A DNA stretch of 64,000 nt from Lampris incognitus. Taxonomy: Eukaryota; Chordata; Actinopteri; Lampriformes; Lampridae. Positions within the stretch are counted from its first letter, which is position 1; every line of letters starts with the position of its first letter. Below the pieces are notes generated by a model. That model did no database searches. It was given only the letters and a program-made list of their open reading frames with translations, and was not told where the DNA came from. Below, piece by piece: positions 38,901 to 49,560 of the stretch. The stretch lies in contig NC_079224.1 of assembly GCF_029633865.1 (NCBI RefSeq), positions 20,779,064-20,843,063 on the forward strand, given 5' to 3'. The translations under genes were made by a program, and so were the position numbers.

Positions 38901-41900
38901 TTAGCAACGCAAGGAGCTTATGGTGCTTCCTTCTACAAGAAGAAATTCAATTTAATATCTTGCTCGGCAAGAAATGTCTTAGGTGTGGCAAAAAAATAAT
39001 CCTGTACATGACACAAGCAGACATCCGTCTGTCCGTTACGACTCATTTTCAGCCAAAAACTTTAGTCCAAATATCCAGTAAACTCACATGCCCAAACAGC
39101 TCTGTATCCTCTCCAATGGGGTAGTCAACTGAGTCTGGGTAAATCAGCACAGCAGAGGCATTCATTTGTGCAGCATTGGCCACCTGTGAGCACAGAATGA
39201 CAGGAATATGGAGGGGAACGATTGAGGACACGGAGAATGGAAAAGAACCCTGGCCTGCAGGACAAACTTCACATTTAACAGCACATGAGAAACACATGTC
39301 TGTTAATCATTATGAAGAATCTGCAAAATGCTCCATTGTTAATGTTAAAAAAAGAATCTTCACATTGTAACTGAATATCTCACAATTTCTATTCAGAAAG
39401 AGGTACTACGTTTTCTCTCCAAAATCTTTTGACTATACATGTGACTATCGGAAAGAAAATCCAATTTACAACCAAAAATACACATCAATTCCACCAAAAG
39501 ATAGGATGTTTTGGTCAGTCAAAGCCATATCAAGTATGGGTGATGGTAGTCCACTGTGGTTTGAAGTCCTTTTAAGCTTGCTAGCTGTAGTTTCCAGAAC
39601 AAATGTGCCAAAGGACTCTAAAGAATCTGTACTCGGTGGTGGCATGGCTCAGGAGGCAGAGCGGGTCGTTTGGTAATCATAAGGTGGCTGGTTCAAACCC
39701 CGGCTCCTCCAGAGTGTATGTCTAAGTGTCCTTAAGCAAGACACTGAGCCCCTAACTGCTCCTGATGAGCATGTTGGCACTTTGCATGACAGCCTCCGCC
39801 GTGAGTGTGTGAATGTGAGGCATACATTGTAAAAGCACTTTGAGTGGTTGGTCGACTAGAAAAGCGCTATCAGTCCATTTACCATTTTACTCTCGAAAAT
39901 GTATTGGCATGAGAACTGAGGAGAAGCTCAAAAGCAATTACAATGACATCAAAAGGAATGCCAAACCCCCCCCCCCCAAAAAAATAAAAAAATAACCCAC
40001 CTTCTCCGCGAAGCTGATCTTGCCTGCCCTGACCAGGATGACTCTGCCATTTATGTTGATGTTCTTATCTTGCAGCAGTCTGAAGTCATTCACTTGGCCG
40101 TAGTATGCAAAGAGGCATGGACCCTGGGGACAAGATCACATCTGCCATTTTCAACACTGTTGTCTTTAATCCATGGGCTTGAAATTTTGAAAAGCAAAGT
40201 TAAGCCTAATACCAATGATAAAAGACAGGATTTTTTGCCTTTGTAGTAAATAATGAACAAAGTGACACTGGTAAAACTTGCATTATATGCAATACAATCT
40301 AATGTAACTCAATAAATGTATTGCATGCTCCTTTTTAATCATAATCAGTGTGGTGGATTGATGCTTGCTTCTCTCTTTGTTGCTTATTAGAGGTGAAATA
40401 ATAACTCCTTCCAACAGACGACCATACACTTTGAGATTTACCGTTACTGTTTTGTTGGCACTGTAGGAGAGGAATCCATTGAAACGATTCTCATTGCCCA
40501 TAAAGGTGACTTTGTTGGAGCTGGTGGCTGGGAGGACCTGGACCTTTACAAAGTGCTCATCAGTCCAAGTTTTCATGCCGTATTCCTTAAATCTCTTCAA
40601 CACTTTGTTTGCCAGCACCTCATCATCCGGAGAACCAGCCTGGTGGCTTACACTGGCAAACTCACTAGGGGGGAATGGAAATGCCACATAAGAGAGAAAA
40701 ACAAGAGCGGACTCAACGTGAAGAACAAAATAGAAAAACGGCAAAAAAAAACATTTCAGAAACGAGAAATGGATACTATGTGCTACTACGTGAGCCACTG
40801 CAGTAATTTTGAATAGTGAGGGCTGAAACTGCCTCCCAACACATTCTCCGGGAGCTCTACCTGAAGGTGTCTTCAAAGTCAGAGGATTTGAGATTATCAG
40901 CGAGGAGCTTCTTGACATCATCCCATGCCATGAGGGGGGCAGCGCCTGTCTCTTCCTCATTCTGGCTGACGAAGTCATCAATGGGGAGCGTGGTGGCTGC
41001 ACAACTGGGGGCCAAGTCCTTCTTCCGGTGAACCAGATAACCTATCAGGTAGCCTAGGAGTGGTGGTGATGGAGTGATGGTTTGGATTGGGGGTTAATTA
41101 TAAGGGAAATTCAGAGACAGGTATGAGGGGTAGGGGGTAGGGGGTATCAAACAAAAGTATTAAGTTACAACCAAAGGCTCAAAGCCAGCACCATTTGGTA
41201 TGTGACACTATACTATTGTCCTTTCCTGAAAGATGATTGAAACATATGTAAGGACTTGTAAAATATGGTTAGTGCACACTGTAGCGTAATCAAACAAATT
41301 AAACTACAGATTTATTTTTAAAAAATACATATATAGTGTGCATTAACAATATTTTACAGGTACTTACACATATCATCCTCATTTCATTCTCCTTTTTCAA
41401 CACAATAACTTGTTTATTTCCTCCAAAAAAAAGTTCATCAGGAATATTGCAACATCTGTATTCATTTTCAGTATCTGTCAAGTCTGACTAAATATATCAG
41501 CTTCTACCAATCCATCCATCCATTCCTTCCTACCGATGATGAAGATGAGGAGGGTGGTGGCTACCATGAAGCAAATGTTCTTGGGGGTGCGACCAGTCTT
41601 GCGGACCACATAGGGGTTGTGGCCTGAGTTGTGGTTATGGTGGTCAACCGCTCCGTTCACTCCCGTCTCCTCGTCCATGTCTGAGGACAGCTTCATCTCC
41701 ACCTGGCTGTTGTCACCTTCCATGTTCTGGGTCAGGTTAAAACGTGTGTAGGAACGTGGCTCCCCATTAAACTGTTAGTAGTGGTAGATAAGACAATGGA
41801 GGTGATGTTGGTTACTGTGGGTTAAAAGGTAAATAAACTTCAGATAAAAAGGTACATCAAGAAGATGTGAGACTAATGGTGCCACCCAGGTTTACTGGCC

Positions 41901-43979
41901 ACAAGATGGAGTACCTGACCAATCTGTGGGGTATTTTAGAAGTTTTGGATGGTTTATTAGAGAAATAAGGGAGAAATAGAGTCAGGTGGTTTGGAAAAGA
42001 TACTGTGCCAAAAGGTGTGTTTTGGAACATGTATAGCTGTTCTTGAGACAACTCAGCATAATACACTGCTCAAAAAAATAAAGGGAACACATAAGCAATG
42101 CAATGTAGCTCCAAGTCAATCACACTTTTGAGATATCAACCTGTCCAGTTAGGAAGCAACACTGATTTGTGAATCAATTTCACCTGTTGGTAAATTCTCT
42201 AATTTCCACCAGGTGGAAATTAGACAATTTGCAAGACAACCCCTATAAAAGGAATGGATTTGCAGGTGGTGGCCACAGACCATTTGCCTGTCCTCATCTT
42301 TTCTGGCCGATCTTTGGTTAGTTTTTCATTTTGCTAGTGCCCTCACCACTAGAGGTGGCATGAGGCGGTATCTGCAACCTTACAGAAGTTGCTCAGGTAG
42401 TGCAGCTCATCCAGGATGGCACATCAATGCGTGCTGTGGCAAGAAGATTTGATGTGTCTCCCAGCACAGTGTCCACAGCATGGAGGAGGTACCAGGAGAC
42501 AGGCCAGTACACCAGGAGACGTGGAGGGGGCCGCAGGAGGACAACAACCCCGCAGCAGGACCGCTATCTGGTCCTTTGTGCAAGGAGGAACAGGAGGAGC
42601 ACTGCCGGAGCCCTACAAAACGACCTTCAACAGGCCACTAATGTGCAGGTTTCTGCTCAAACAGTGAGAAACAGAATGCATGAGGATGGTATGAGGGCCC
42701 GACGTCCACAATTGGGGCCTGTGCTCACAGCCCACACAATGCAGCCCGATTGACCTTTGCCAGAGAACATCTTGGTTGGCAGATTCGCCATTGGCGCCCT
42801 GTGCTCTTCACAGATGAGAGCAGGTTCACACTGAACACATGTGACAGACATGAGAGAGTCTGGAGACGCTGTGGAGAACGTTTTGCTGCCTGCAACATCC
42901 TCCAGCATGACCGGTTTGGCGGTGGTTCAGTGATGGTCTGGGGAGGCATATCCTTGGAGGGCCGCACAGACCTCTACGTGCTAGCCAGCGGTACCATGAC
43001 TGCCATTAGGTACCGGGATGAGATCCTCAGACCAATTGTCAGACCATATGCTGGTGCAGTGGGCCCTGGGTTCCTGCTCATGCATGACAATGCTCGTCCT
43101 CATGTAGCCAGAGTGTGTCAGCAGTTCCTGTATGTCGAGGGCATTGATGTTATGGACTGGCCTGCACGTTCCCCAGACCTGAATCCAATCGAGCACCTCT
43201 GGGACATCATGTCTCGTACCATCCGCCAACGCGATGTCGCACCACAGACTGTCCAGGAGTTGACCGATGCCCTGATCCAGGTCTGGGAGGAGATCCCTCA
43301 GGAGACCATCCGTCGTCTCATCAGGAGCATGCCCAGACGTTGTAGGGAGTGCATACAGGCACGTGGAGGCCACACACACTACTGAGCCTCATTTTGAATC
43401 GTCTTGAAGAATTTCCACAGAAGTTGGATCAGCCTATGTTCTCATTTTCCACTTTGATTTTGAGTATGATTCTGAATCCAGACCTTAATGGGCTAATGAT
43501 TTTGATTTCCATTGATCATTCTTAGGTTATTTTGCTCTAAACACATTCCTCTGTCTAATAAATAAAGATTTTCAGCTGAAATATTTCATTCATCAAGGTC
43601 TATATTGTGTTTTTAGGTGTTCCCTTTATTTTTTTGAGCAGTGTATGTTAATGTGCAACAGATGGGATGACCTTCCAAAATTGAAAGCAAACACTGGGGG
43701 GGAAAGCCCTCTGATCGCCACTCATTATTTAATTAAGTCTCATCTCACCAACATTAAAAGGTCATTCTATTCTATGAGGAACAAGGTCCAAATACAAACT
43801 ATAAACAACACGATGAGTGGAAAGACTGTAAGCCACTTGCTTGAATCCTTGTCTCCATCAGCCAGATGCATCTCTGTCAATCCTTCAATTACTGAAAGGC
43901 TCATGTCTAAGTTTACCATTTTTAAGGTGTTTATGTAGATACTCACTATTTTGGAAATCGTTGACCTTGCCTGGTCCAT
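29695..43979 (-). CDS. tfrc: Transferrin receptor protein 1, 17 coding exons
   Basis: This is a single-pass type II receptor that binds and internalises iron-loaded transferrin. Exons, in coding order: 43979-43947, 41771-41534, 41053-40861, 40664-40442, 40123-40001, 39183-39088, 38838-38699, 35464-35313, 35043-34924, 34073-33988, 33842-33779, 33557-33490, 31837-31767, 31516-31426, 31264-31043, 30727-30569, 29937-29695. All borders are GT/AG, phases agree and the sum is 2,322 nt (773 aa; human about 760). Visible in order: a short N-terminus starting MDQARS, the YTRF endocytosis signal at residues 19-22, a membrane segment at about 76-98, a PA-type domain, an M28-peptidase-like domain and a C-terminal helical domain ending [10 protein letters not shown]. 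The zinc-ligand His of true M28 peptidases is Gln 408 (GAQRDAW), as expected for a dead enzyme. The RGD position reads I-G-S. No frameshift or stop was found. A non-coding first exon should lie above 43,996. Identity is very secure; which teleost paralogue it is remains unresolved. Confidence 0.97.
30069..30442 (-). mobile_element. tRNA-derived SINE in tfrc intron 16
   Basis: Full-length copy with head GGTGGCGCAGTGGTAAGTGC and B box GGTTCGAGCCC on minus. It is flanked by ACTGAGACATC (30,058-30,068) and ACTGAGGCATC (30,443-30,453), an 11-bp target duplication with one change. Confidence 0.92.
30569..30727 (-). CDS. tfrc: tfrc helical-domain exon lacking the RGD motif
   Basis: It encodes residues 641-693 of the dimerisation and ligand-binding helical domain. 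The conserved frame QWL-SA-x3-x-x-RA-S-LTTD is present. The three residues aligned with human RGD are I-G-S (codons at 30,673-30,665). In human TFRC this RGD is needed for transferrin binding, so ligand contact must differ in this protein. Confidence 0.93.
32560..32926 (-). mobile_element. tRNA-derived SINE in tfrc intron 12
   Basis: Same family and orientation as 30,069-30,442. Head with B box GGTTCGAGCCC at the high end and a CCATCCATTATCC-type tail at the low end. Confidence 0.9.
35548..38330 (-). mobile_element. L2/CR1-type LINE remnant in tfrc intron 7
   Basis: On the minus strand it covers reverse-transcriptase and C-terminal sequence: [18 protein letters not shown] (YADD box changed to YAED), [55 protein letters not shown] and [20 protein letters not shown]. 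More N-terminal pieces lie at 36,606-36,932 and 37,460-38,315. A truncated RTE copy splits it at 36,983-37,389. The 3' end near 35,548 matches the copy ending at 9,131. Confidence 0.85.
36983..37389 (-). mobile_element. 5'-truncated RTE LINE, 3' end only
   Basis: It is the same 3' end and (GTA)n tail as the 59-62 kb RTE copy, on the minus strand. Direct repeats flank it: AGGACTGTATATTGACTTA at 36,964-36,982 and the same with one change at 37,390-37,408. It inserted into an L2-type LINE in tfrc intron 7. Confidence 0.9.
39640..39890 (+). mobile_element. tRNA-derived SINE, second family, tfrc intron 6
   Basis: Head GGTGGCATGGCTCAGGAGGC (A box) and B box GGTTCAAACCC. The body includes CCTTAAGCAAGACACTGAGC and it ends AAAAGCGCTATCAGTCCATT, a common fish SINE ending. 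It lies between tfrc exons 5 and 6. Confidence 0.85.
41534..41771 (-). CDS. tfrc: tfrc exon with endocytosis signal and membrane segment
   Basis: It encodes residues 12-90 plus one base. YTRF (residues 19-22) is the AP-2-binding internalisation motif of [14 protein letters not shown], conserved in the cytoplasmic tail, follows. A His/Asn-rich linker leads into the hydrophobic segment starting [14 protein letters not shown]. The membrane segment is completed in the next exon (YLIGYLV). Confidence 0.95.
42064..43643 (+). mobile_element. Tc1-type DNA transposon, nearly intact, in tfrc intron 1
   Basis: It has perfect 27-bp terminal inverted repeats (42,064-42,090 and 43,617-43,643) flanked by TA on both sides. 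It lies antisense in the tfrc intron between 41,772 and 43,946. The inside encodes a Tc1/mariner transposase split by one frameshift. The 5' half of the element has the usual spacer before the transposase, and no other insertion interrupts it. Confidence 0.93.
42400..43385 (+). pseudogene. Tc1-type transposase with one frameshift
   Basis: The N-terminal part (42,400-42,753) has a helix-turn-helix paired-like DNA-binding region ([16 protein letters not shown]) and an Arg-rich linker. The C-terminal part (42,750-43,385) has the catalytic triad: FTDESRF (D), MHDNARPH (D) and LNPIEHLWD (E), the last two with 34 residues between them (DD34E). The two parts overlap out of frame by 4 nt near 42,745, consistent with a single lost or gained base. 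Otherwise it reads through to HTHY-stop, the normal end. It is inactive as it stands unless frameshifting occurs. Confidence 0.9.
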
Positions 43980-43996
43980 TGTTGCTTCAGAGGAGT
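43947..43996 (-). CDS. tfrc: tfrc first coding exon
   Basis: The acceptor CTTTTTAG ends at 43,997. About 17 nt of 5' UTR follow, then ATG at 43,979-43,977 and 11 codons ([11 protein letters not shown]) up to a GTGAGT donor. The start is fixed by the match to the N-terminus of vertebrate TFRC. The acceptor shows that at least one upstream non-coding exon exists. Confidence 0.93.
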
Positions 43997-46406
43997 CTAA
44001 AAAGAAAAGCAAAAAAAGAAAATATTAGCCTCATTTGATCAAGGCAAAACCCCTGACTGCTTCTGCCTGCCAGTGACACTTTGCAATTCAAAACCTCATG
44101 GTATGAGTTTTTATTCGTGTTGTTGCGTTAATGTTTCATTTCTAGGAATAATGGGGCAGTCCAAAATGCATTTCCCACCCCTTCTCCAAACATCCATCAG
44201 GTTTCCTATGGTGCTATCAAGAAAGGCTGCACTGTTTCCAGGCACAAAAAACCAGTGTGTCTGCCATTCAGTCCACCACCATAGGAACATAATGACCAAA
44301 AAAGAAAAAAAAGAACAAAAGGCTTCCCACATGCTTTAATATGGTGGATAAGCCAAACAAAATAAAGTTCCAATTACATAAAGACACTAGGACTGAAATG
44401 TTAGACTGCTGTATATTTTCTTGAATTACAAAATGCCTGTCTGGTGTAATGCGAGCTTGCACATTTGATCTTTCTGTGCAGAGGTGCCTGCTGTGTGAGA
44501 TGCTTCCCCTCCTAAAGCCTTTCAGGTCAGGCTCAACTGGACTAGACAGGTGCATGTGACAACACCTGAAACCGGAGGCAGCCAATACAAAGGACTGAGG
44601 GCGCTTTCACACCTATAGTTCGGTAGTCTCAGTCCAGTTCAGGGGTGAAGTTGATGCTTTGTTGCATTTTTCATTTGGTTCGGTTAGCGTTGACACTGGA
44701 CTTTGTTAGGCGAATGAAACATTGCAAAAACGCCTCGCGATCGAGCAGGTCGCTCGTCTACTGGACAGAAAATCCGATGTTAACTCAACAAAATGCTTCC
44801 TGGTTTTTGGATGAAATATGTGTATTGTTGACGAAGCTTCTTGACTTTTATGCGACACTGACCTACTGTGCGACAGGGCCCCCTTTCAAACATTCTGTAA
44901 TAATTTACATAATTCTAACACTTCACTTTAGTGAGAAAGCATCAAACTGTGCATCCGCATTACTCAAAATGGTTGACAGAGAGAGAAGTAAAACCCAAAA
45001 GCTATGCCCTCTCTTTTAAAAGAAAAGCCAAATATATAAATAAGGCTGAGCAGGGGGACCTCTAATGTGCAGACTGCATTATCTTAACAAAAATAAGTGC
45101 TTTATCAGGCCACGAAATTAAATTTTTTGTTTAATTCTGTACATGATTGTGAGGTTTGCCTCCAGCTTCTTGTGGCCTTTGTCTGATTTTTTTTTTTTCA
45201 AGCCATGTCACGTTCATGGTGGAGGGATTTTGTCTGGGGGGGGAACTAGTTTGGCTCACAAAATTTTAGGCTTGATGTTTTTAGAGAACATTAACGTCTC
45301 CACATTCACTGAAAGAAATGTTGATATACGTAGGCTACTGTTTCATACAGGGGAACGTCAGCATAATCCCAACTCTCTTTTCTTTTATTTTAAATTGCTA
45401 CACGTATGAATTATAAACCATAACCATTATAGTTTGAATGACAGACCATAAAAGAATAAGGGGAACCCAAGTGTAGTGCAGTGACATGTTTTCTTACACC
45501 TCTCTAAGCCCAAAGATGTTATAGATGGACAGGCTGGGTAAGCACGGGGCATTTCTGAGATTTGTAAATGTTTGTCATCTCAAAGGCTCTCAGAAACCAT
45601 GGATTTAGAAGACATTTTTGGCTCGTGAAATAATCAACTTTCACCGGTTGGTCACTCTTTGTTGGCCTGGAGAGGTGGCACTGCACTGTGGCATTGCTTC
45701 ACATAAGCCATTTTAGGTGCGCTCTCAACTACCTCAGCTATAACTTGCAGCAGTAGCCTGCTTAGAGTAAATTCAACTAAACCTTCTACAGTTTACACTT
45801 GACTAGGAAGCTGATTATCATGCACTTCTTCCACAATCTACACAGGTATTTTTCTCCATTAATGTTGTTTGGACTTCAAATGTGACTTTGAGAATATTTC
45901 ACAGCAATGACTGTTTTCCCTGCTTGATATAATTTCTGTATATATTTTAGAACACCCCCCCGACCCACCAACAGCTGTTGATTAAGGTTTAAGATTTTAG
46001 TGAATTTTTTTTTTGTTAATCTTCAATGGGGAGTATCTTTTTTTTAAGGGTTTCACTTCGAGACCACCCCTAAACCTTCCACTCCCACATTCATTCCATG
46101 GCCAATCTCTCCTAGAAAATGCCCCACAATAATCCTATTCGCCCAAACGAGAGTAATTCGGTCTTTAAAGACCTGTGCATTCCACTCCTTCGCAAATAAC
46201 CCACACAAATGACCTTGTGACTATGAAACCCTTCAATAATGACTTTCCATGAGGATTAAGCCATTTTACACAAACCCAGCTAGAACCTCTCAAACTTTGT
46301 AATGAACAGTTTTACTACAACTCAACCAAACATTTCTCGTAATGTCTTAACTTTTCAAACAACGCAAATAAATCTCTTCAAACAACCCGGCTCTTATCCA
46401 CTTCTT
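43997..46406. other. Upstream of first tfrc coding exon; promoter not located
   Basis: The non-coding first exon and promoter of tfrc should lie above 43,996, but I cannot identify them. AT-rich, no other gene. Confidence 0.5.
44594..44800. mobile_element. Possible hAT-like element, one end only
   Basis: GGGCGCTTTCACACCTATAG followed by TTCGGT resembles the terminus of a common fish hAT-like repeat. The opposite end was not found within 1.5 kb, so this is either truncated or a chance match. Confidence 0.4.
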
Positions 46407-46645
46407 AAGTAGGCTAATTCTACTTCTTCTTCTTCTTTCGGCTTGTTCCCTGTTTCCCAGGGGTCGCCACAGCGGAATGGACAGTTTCCATCGGTACCCT
46501 GTGAGGGCACATCACCGATGGCGGTCTTGTCAATCCGCATAATGATCTGGCAAAATTTTACGTCGGATGCCCTTCCTGACACAACCACTAACCCTATGGA
46601 CGGGGGCACAGGTAAAGCGCTGGATGCCATCCCAGTATTCATGGA

Positions 46646-46700
46646 CCTCCGCTTAGTAATGGGCTTAAATTCAGCGGGTTGTCTCGTCTGATCTGAGGTC
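46646..46700 (-). rRNA. 28S rRNA, 5' terminal fragment (pseudogene)
   Basis: On minus it reads GACCTCAGATCAGACGAGAC then AACCCGCTGAATTTAAG, ending TTACTAAGCGGAGG. This is the universally conserved start of large-subunit rRNA. Two bases differ from the usual ATATTACTAAG context (CCATTACTAAG). Only about 55 nt are present. Confidence 0.9.
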
Positions 46701-47140
46701 ATAGTCCAATCATGGATGGCGTGCGTGCGAGGCTGACGGGCTGACGCACATCTCATGGCAGCTGCCTTTGCTCTTTGCGCGCCTCGGAGACACCGACAGC
46801 AGCTCTCTCAGCGCTCACGGAAACCCCGACAGCAGCTCTCTCAGCGCTCACGGAAACTCCGACCCGCACGCGTAAAAGAAGAAAAAAGTAACCATCGGGT
46901 ACCCGGAGGTGCACGGAGGGGACGTCAGGGCGAGCCGCCCCGCACCGCGCTTTGTTTCATGGTTCCCCGAGTAGCACCGGAGATGGGGGACCCCACCGCG
47001 CAGCCGACGTCGCCCAGAGTCATGTCGTTGTTGCCGCCCTTGGGTGAACTCCGCAAGACCGAAGGAAGCGGCCACCCGAACGCCGGCAAAGCCGGCCGGT
47101 GGAGGCCCTCCGAAAGCGGGTTAAGTCAGCCCATCGATCA
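46701..47140 (-). other. ITS2 rDNA spacer fragment
   Basis: GC-rich sequence directly upstream of the 28S start, in the order expected for a 45S precursor. It has a tandem duplication of a block starting TTTCCGTGAGCGCTGAGAGA (about 46,798-46,860). No 5.8S sequence is present, so the copy stops within ITS2. Confidence 0.75.
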
Positions 47141-47394
47141 AAGTAGGCTAATTCTACTGCTATTAAAAATTAACTTATCATGTCACATCTTTAAATCCTC
47201 AAGAGTAAAATAACTACCAATCGCTAGAACTTTGTACAGAGTGAATCAGTCTCCTCTCTGTAGGAGTCCTGCTGAGTTTACTGTCTGAGCTACTGAACTG
47301 AAAGCTACTGCACTGAACACTACTGAAAGAGGAAAGAAGAAGAAAGAAGTAGAAGACAAAGAAAGAAAAAGGAAGAAGAAGAAGCAGAAGAAGA

Positions 47395-47560
47395 GAAAAA
47401 AAGCTCCTTTATTTGACATTGTATTCTTACAATGAATTTGTCTTCTGCATTTAACCTATTGTATAGGAGGCAGCTGCAGCGCCCGGGGACCAACTCCAGT
47501 TCTTTCCATTGCCTTGGTCAGGCGCACAGGCAGAAATTAAGGATAACCTCTTTAAAATAT
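47395..47560 (-). mobile_element. SINE 3' half fragment
   Basis: On minus it matches the 3' body of the SINE at 10,131-10,491 (CTGACCAAGGCAATGGAAAG, CTGGAGTTGGTCCCCGGGCG). The tRNA head is missing. Confidence 0.75.
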
Positions 47561-48608
47561 AAAAATCACACAAACAGACATTACTAAGGTTGAACTGCTA
47601 AATTAGATAATCGGTATTGCTTATAAACCTACAGCAGAAAAAAATGAAACCTCCCTACTGTCCTCAAGGGTCAGTAGGGAGGCAGACCTGACCTGCTTTA
47701 AAAGGCTCCAGCAAGGCCTCACCGACCTTCATGAGCAGACTTCCTTAACAGCACAATAAAAACCTGGCACAGGAAATTTTACTTCTTTTAATAAGAAAAT
47801 TTAAATCAAAACGGTAGTTTTTAAGACTATAGCAATGGACCTGTGAGGGTGCTGATGGAGGAACTCAACCATTTAATAACTCTGCTCGTAAGATTTTTGC
47901 TATTCTGAGCCATTCGTGGCTATATATAGAGGCACTGGCCTCAGTTAGCCATATAGTCTCCCCTGACTTCTCTGACCTTGGGGCGTGCCAGTTGTAGCTT
48001 AGCTAAAACATCGCTCGTTATCCTCTGCAGGAAGGATCAGAGATGATTATACCAAACCAAAATACCACTAGGTGATTTCTCAATCATCACAAATTAAATG
48101 GATTAGATCAACTTGTCTCTGTGATAGACTGGTGACCTCTCCAAAGTGTCTCTCTGCCTTCCTCCTTGTTCCTACTAGAATGCGCTCAAGCCTCCTTCCT
48201 TCAACCTTGGATTAAGTAGGTACAGACAATGTATGGATGGATAGACGTATGGGACAATGAATGATATAATGAGTGAAAGTCAACTAGTTTTGCATTTTGT
48301 GTGAACCAAGTATATAGGGCTATTGTTGATAGCGATGGGTACCGAAACCTGGTATTAAATTATTAAAGACCGTAGTATTGATAAACTCCAACCTTAACAG
48401 TTCTGCTTTTGGTAATGGAGAGATTAAGAAAATAAATTTCCTATTTATTCAGGCTACATAAACATTATCTTGCACCTTTTATCTCACCAGATTAAGATTA
48501 AGACACTTGTCTCTGATGCAGTTTCACTATTTCCAATCCAGAGGAAGCGGCTCTCTCAGAACCTGTCATATGTGCGAGCCAAGGGGCGGGCCCAGCCCCA
48601 GCTCTCTG

Positions 48609-48698
<90 letters not shown>
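48609..48698. repeat. (CA)n microsatellite
   Basis: About 88 nt of pure CA. Confidence 0.97.
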
Positions 48699-49455
48699 CC
48701 TGCTTTTAAGTGACAATGGTGGAGAGAGAACTGAAAACAGTCTGGTTATATGTCACGAGAGCCAATGCTGACGATGCTCGTTGCCACAAGTGTAACAAGT
48801 CTTGCATGCAAGGGCGGAAACACAAGTAACCTTTGGAAACATCCAGCGAAAGTGCATCAAATACAGGTGGAGAAATGCACAGTTTTCGCCTGCCTAGCTC
48901 GTAGCTCATCTCTCCTTGTCCCATCCACCTCAGGTATGTTATGTATGCTAGCAGCCTATAGAGCCCACACAGAGTTAACTACATTATACAAACACGGTTA
49001 ATGATTAAAAGTAACACTCTGTCCAGACATGAGAAAATAAAGCAATGTTCATTCTGTTAATTTGTTTTGGGGTTTTTTTTTCTCTTAAAAAAATAATAAA
49101 AAGAACCAATAAGAGTACCGTTAAAGTACCAGATCGATAAGCAGTATCGTTAGGAGCAGTAGTACAGTTAAAATCTTAACGATACCCATCCCTAATTGTA
49201 GGCCTCAAACTCACTGCCAATGAAAGGTTTAAGAGAGCCTACAAGAGTTGACTGGAAAAGACTGTTAAAATGAGGTTTCAACCGGGCACGGCTGCTTGAG
49301 AACACCAAACTCTTTTATACCACCAAACTCTTACATACCACACGTACCTAGCCTTGGCACCTTTAATACTTTAATAAGATTAGCAAGTCTCAGTGTGAGA
49401 AATGTATGGGTTTGTGCTCCAAAATGTGATTTCATTAAACACACAAGAGGAATTA

Positions 49456-49560
49456 CATACATACACACATAGATACATACATACATACATACATACATAC
49501 ATACATACATACATACATACATACATACATACATACATACATACATACATACACACACAC
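49456..49560. repeat. (CATA)n microsatellite
   Basis: About 24 units of the tetranucleotide CATA, ending in a few CA. Confidence 0.96.

Larger units (their letters stand above)
46425..47140 (-). mobile_element. Chimeric retro-insertion: ITS2-28S rRNA fused to RTE-derived element
   Basis: Flanked by a perfect 18-bp duplication AAGTAGGCTAATTCTACT at 46,407-46,424 and 47,141-47,158. Read on minus it runs from GC-rich ITS2 through the start of 28S rRNA, then directly into the short RTE derivative (46,645 down to 46,425) and its GAA-rich tail. Both parts are in sense orientation, as expected when reverse transcriptase jumps templates onto a pre-rRNA at the end of the element RNA. Confidence 0.85.

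Noticed and set aside
46755..47213. 152-codon Arg/Pro-rich frame
   Set aside because: It lies antisense across ITS2 and 28S rDNA; GC content keeps the frame open.
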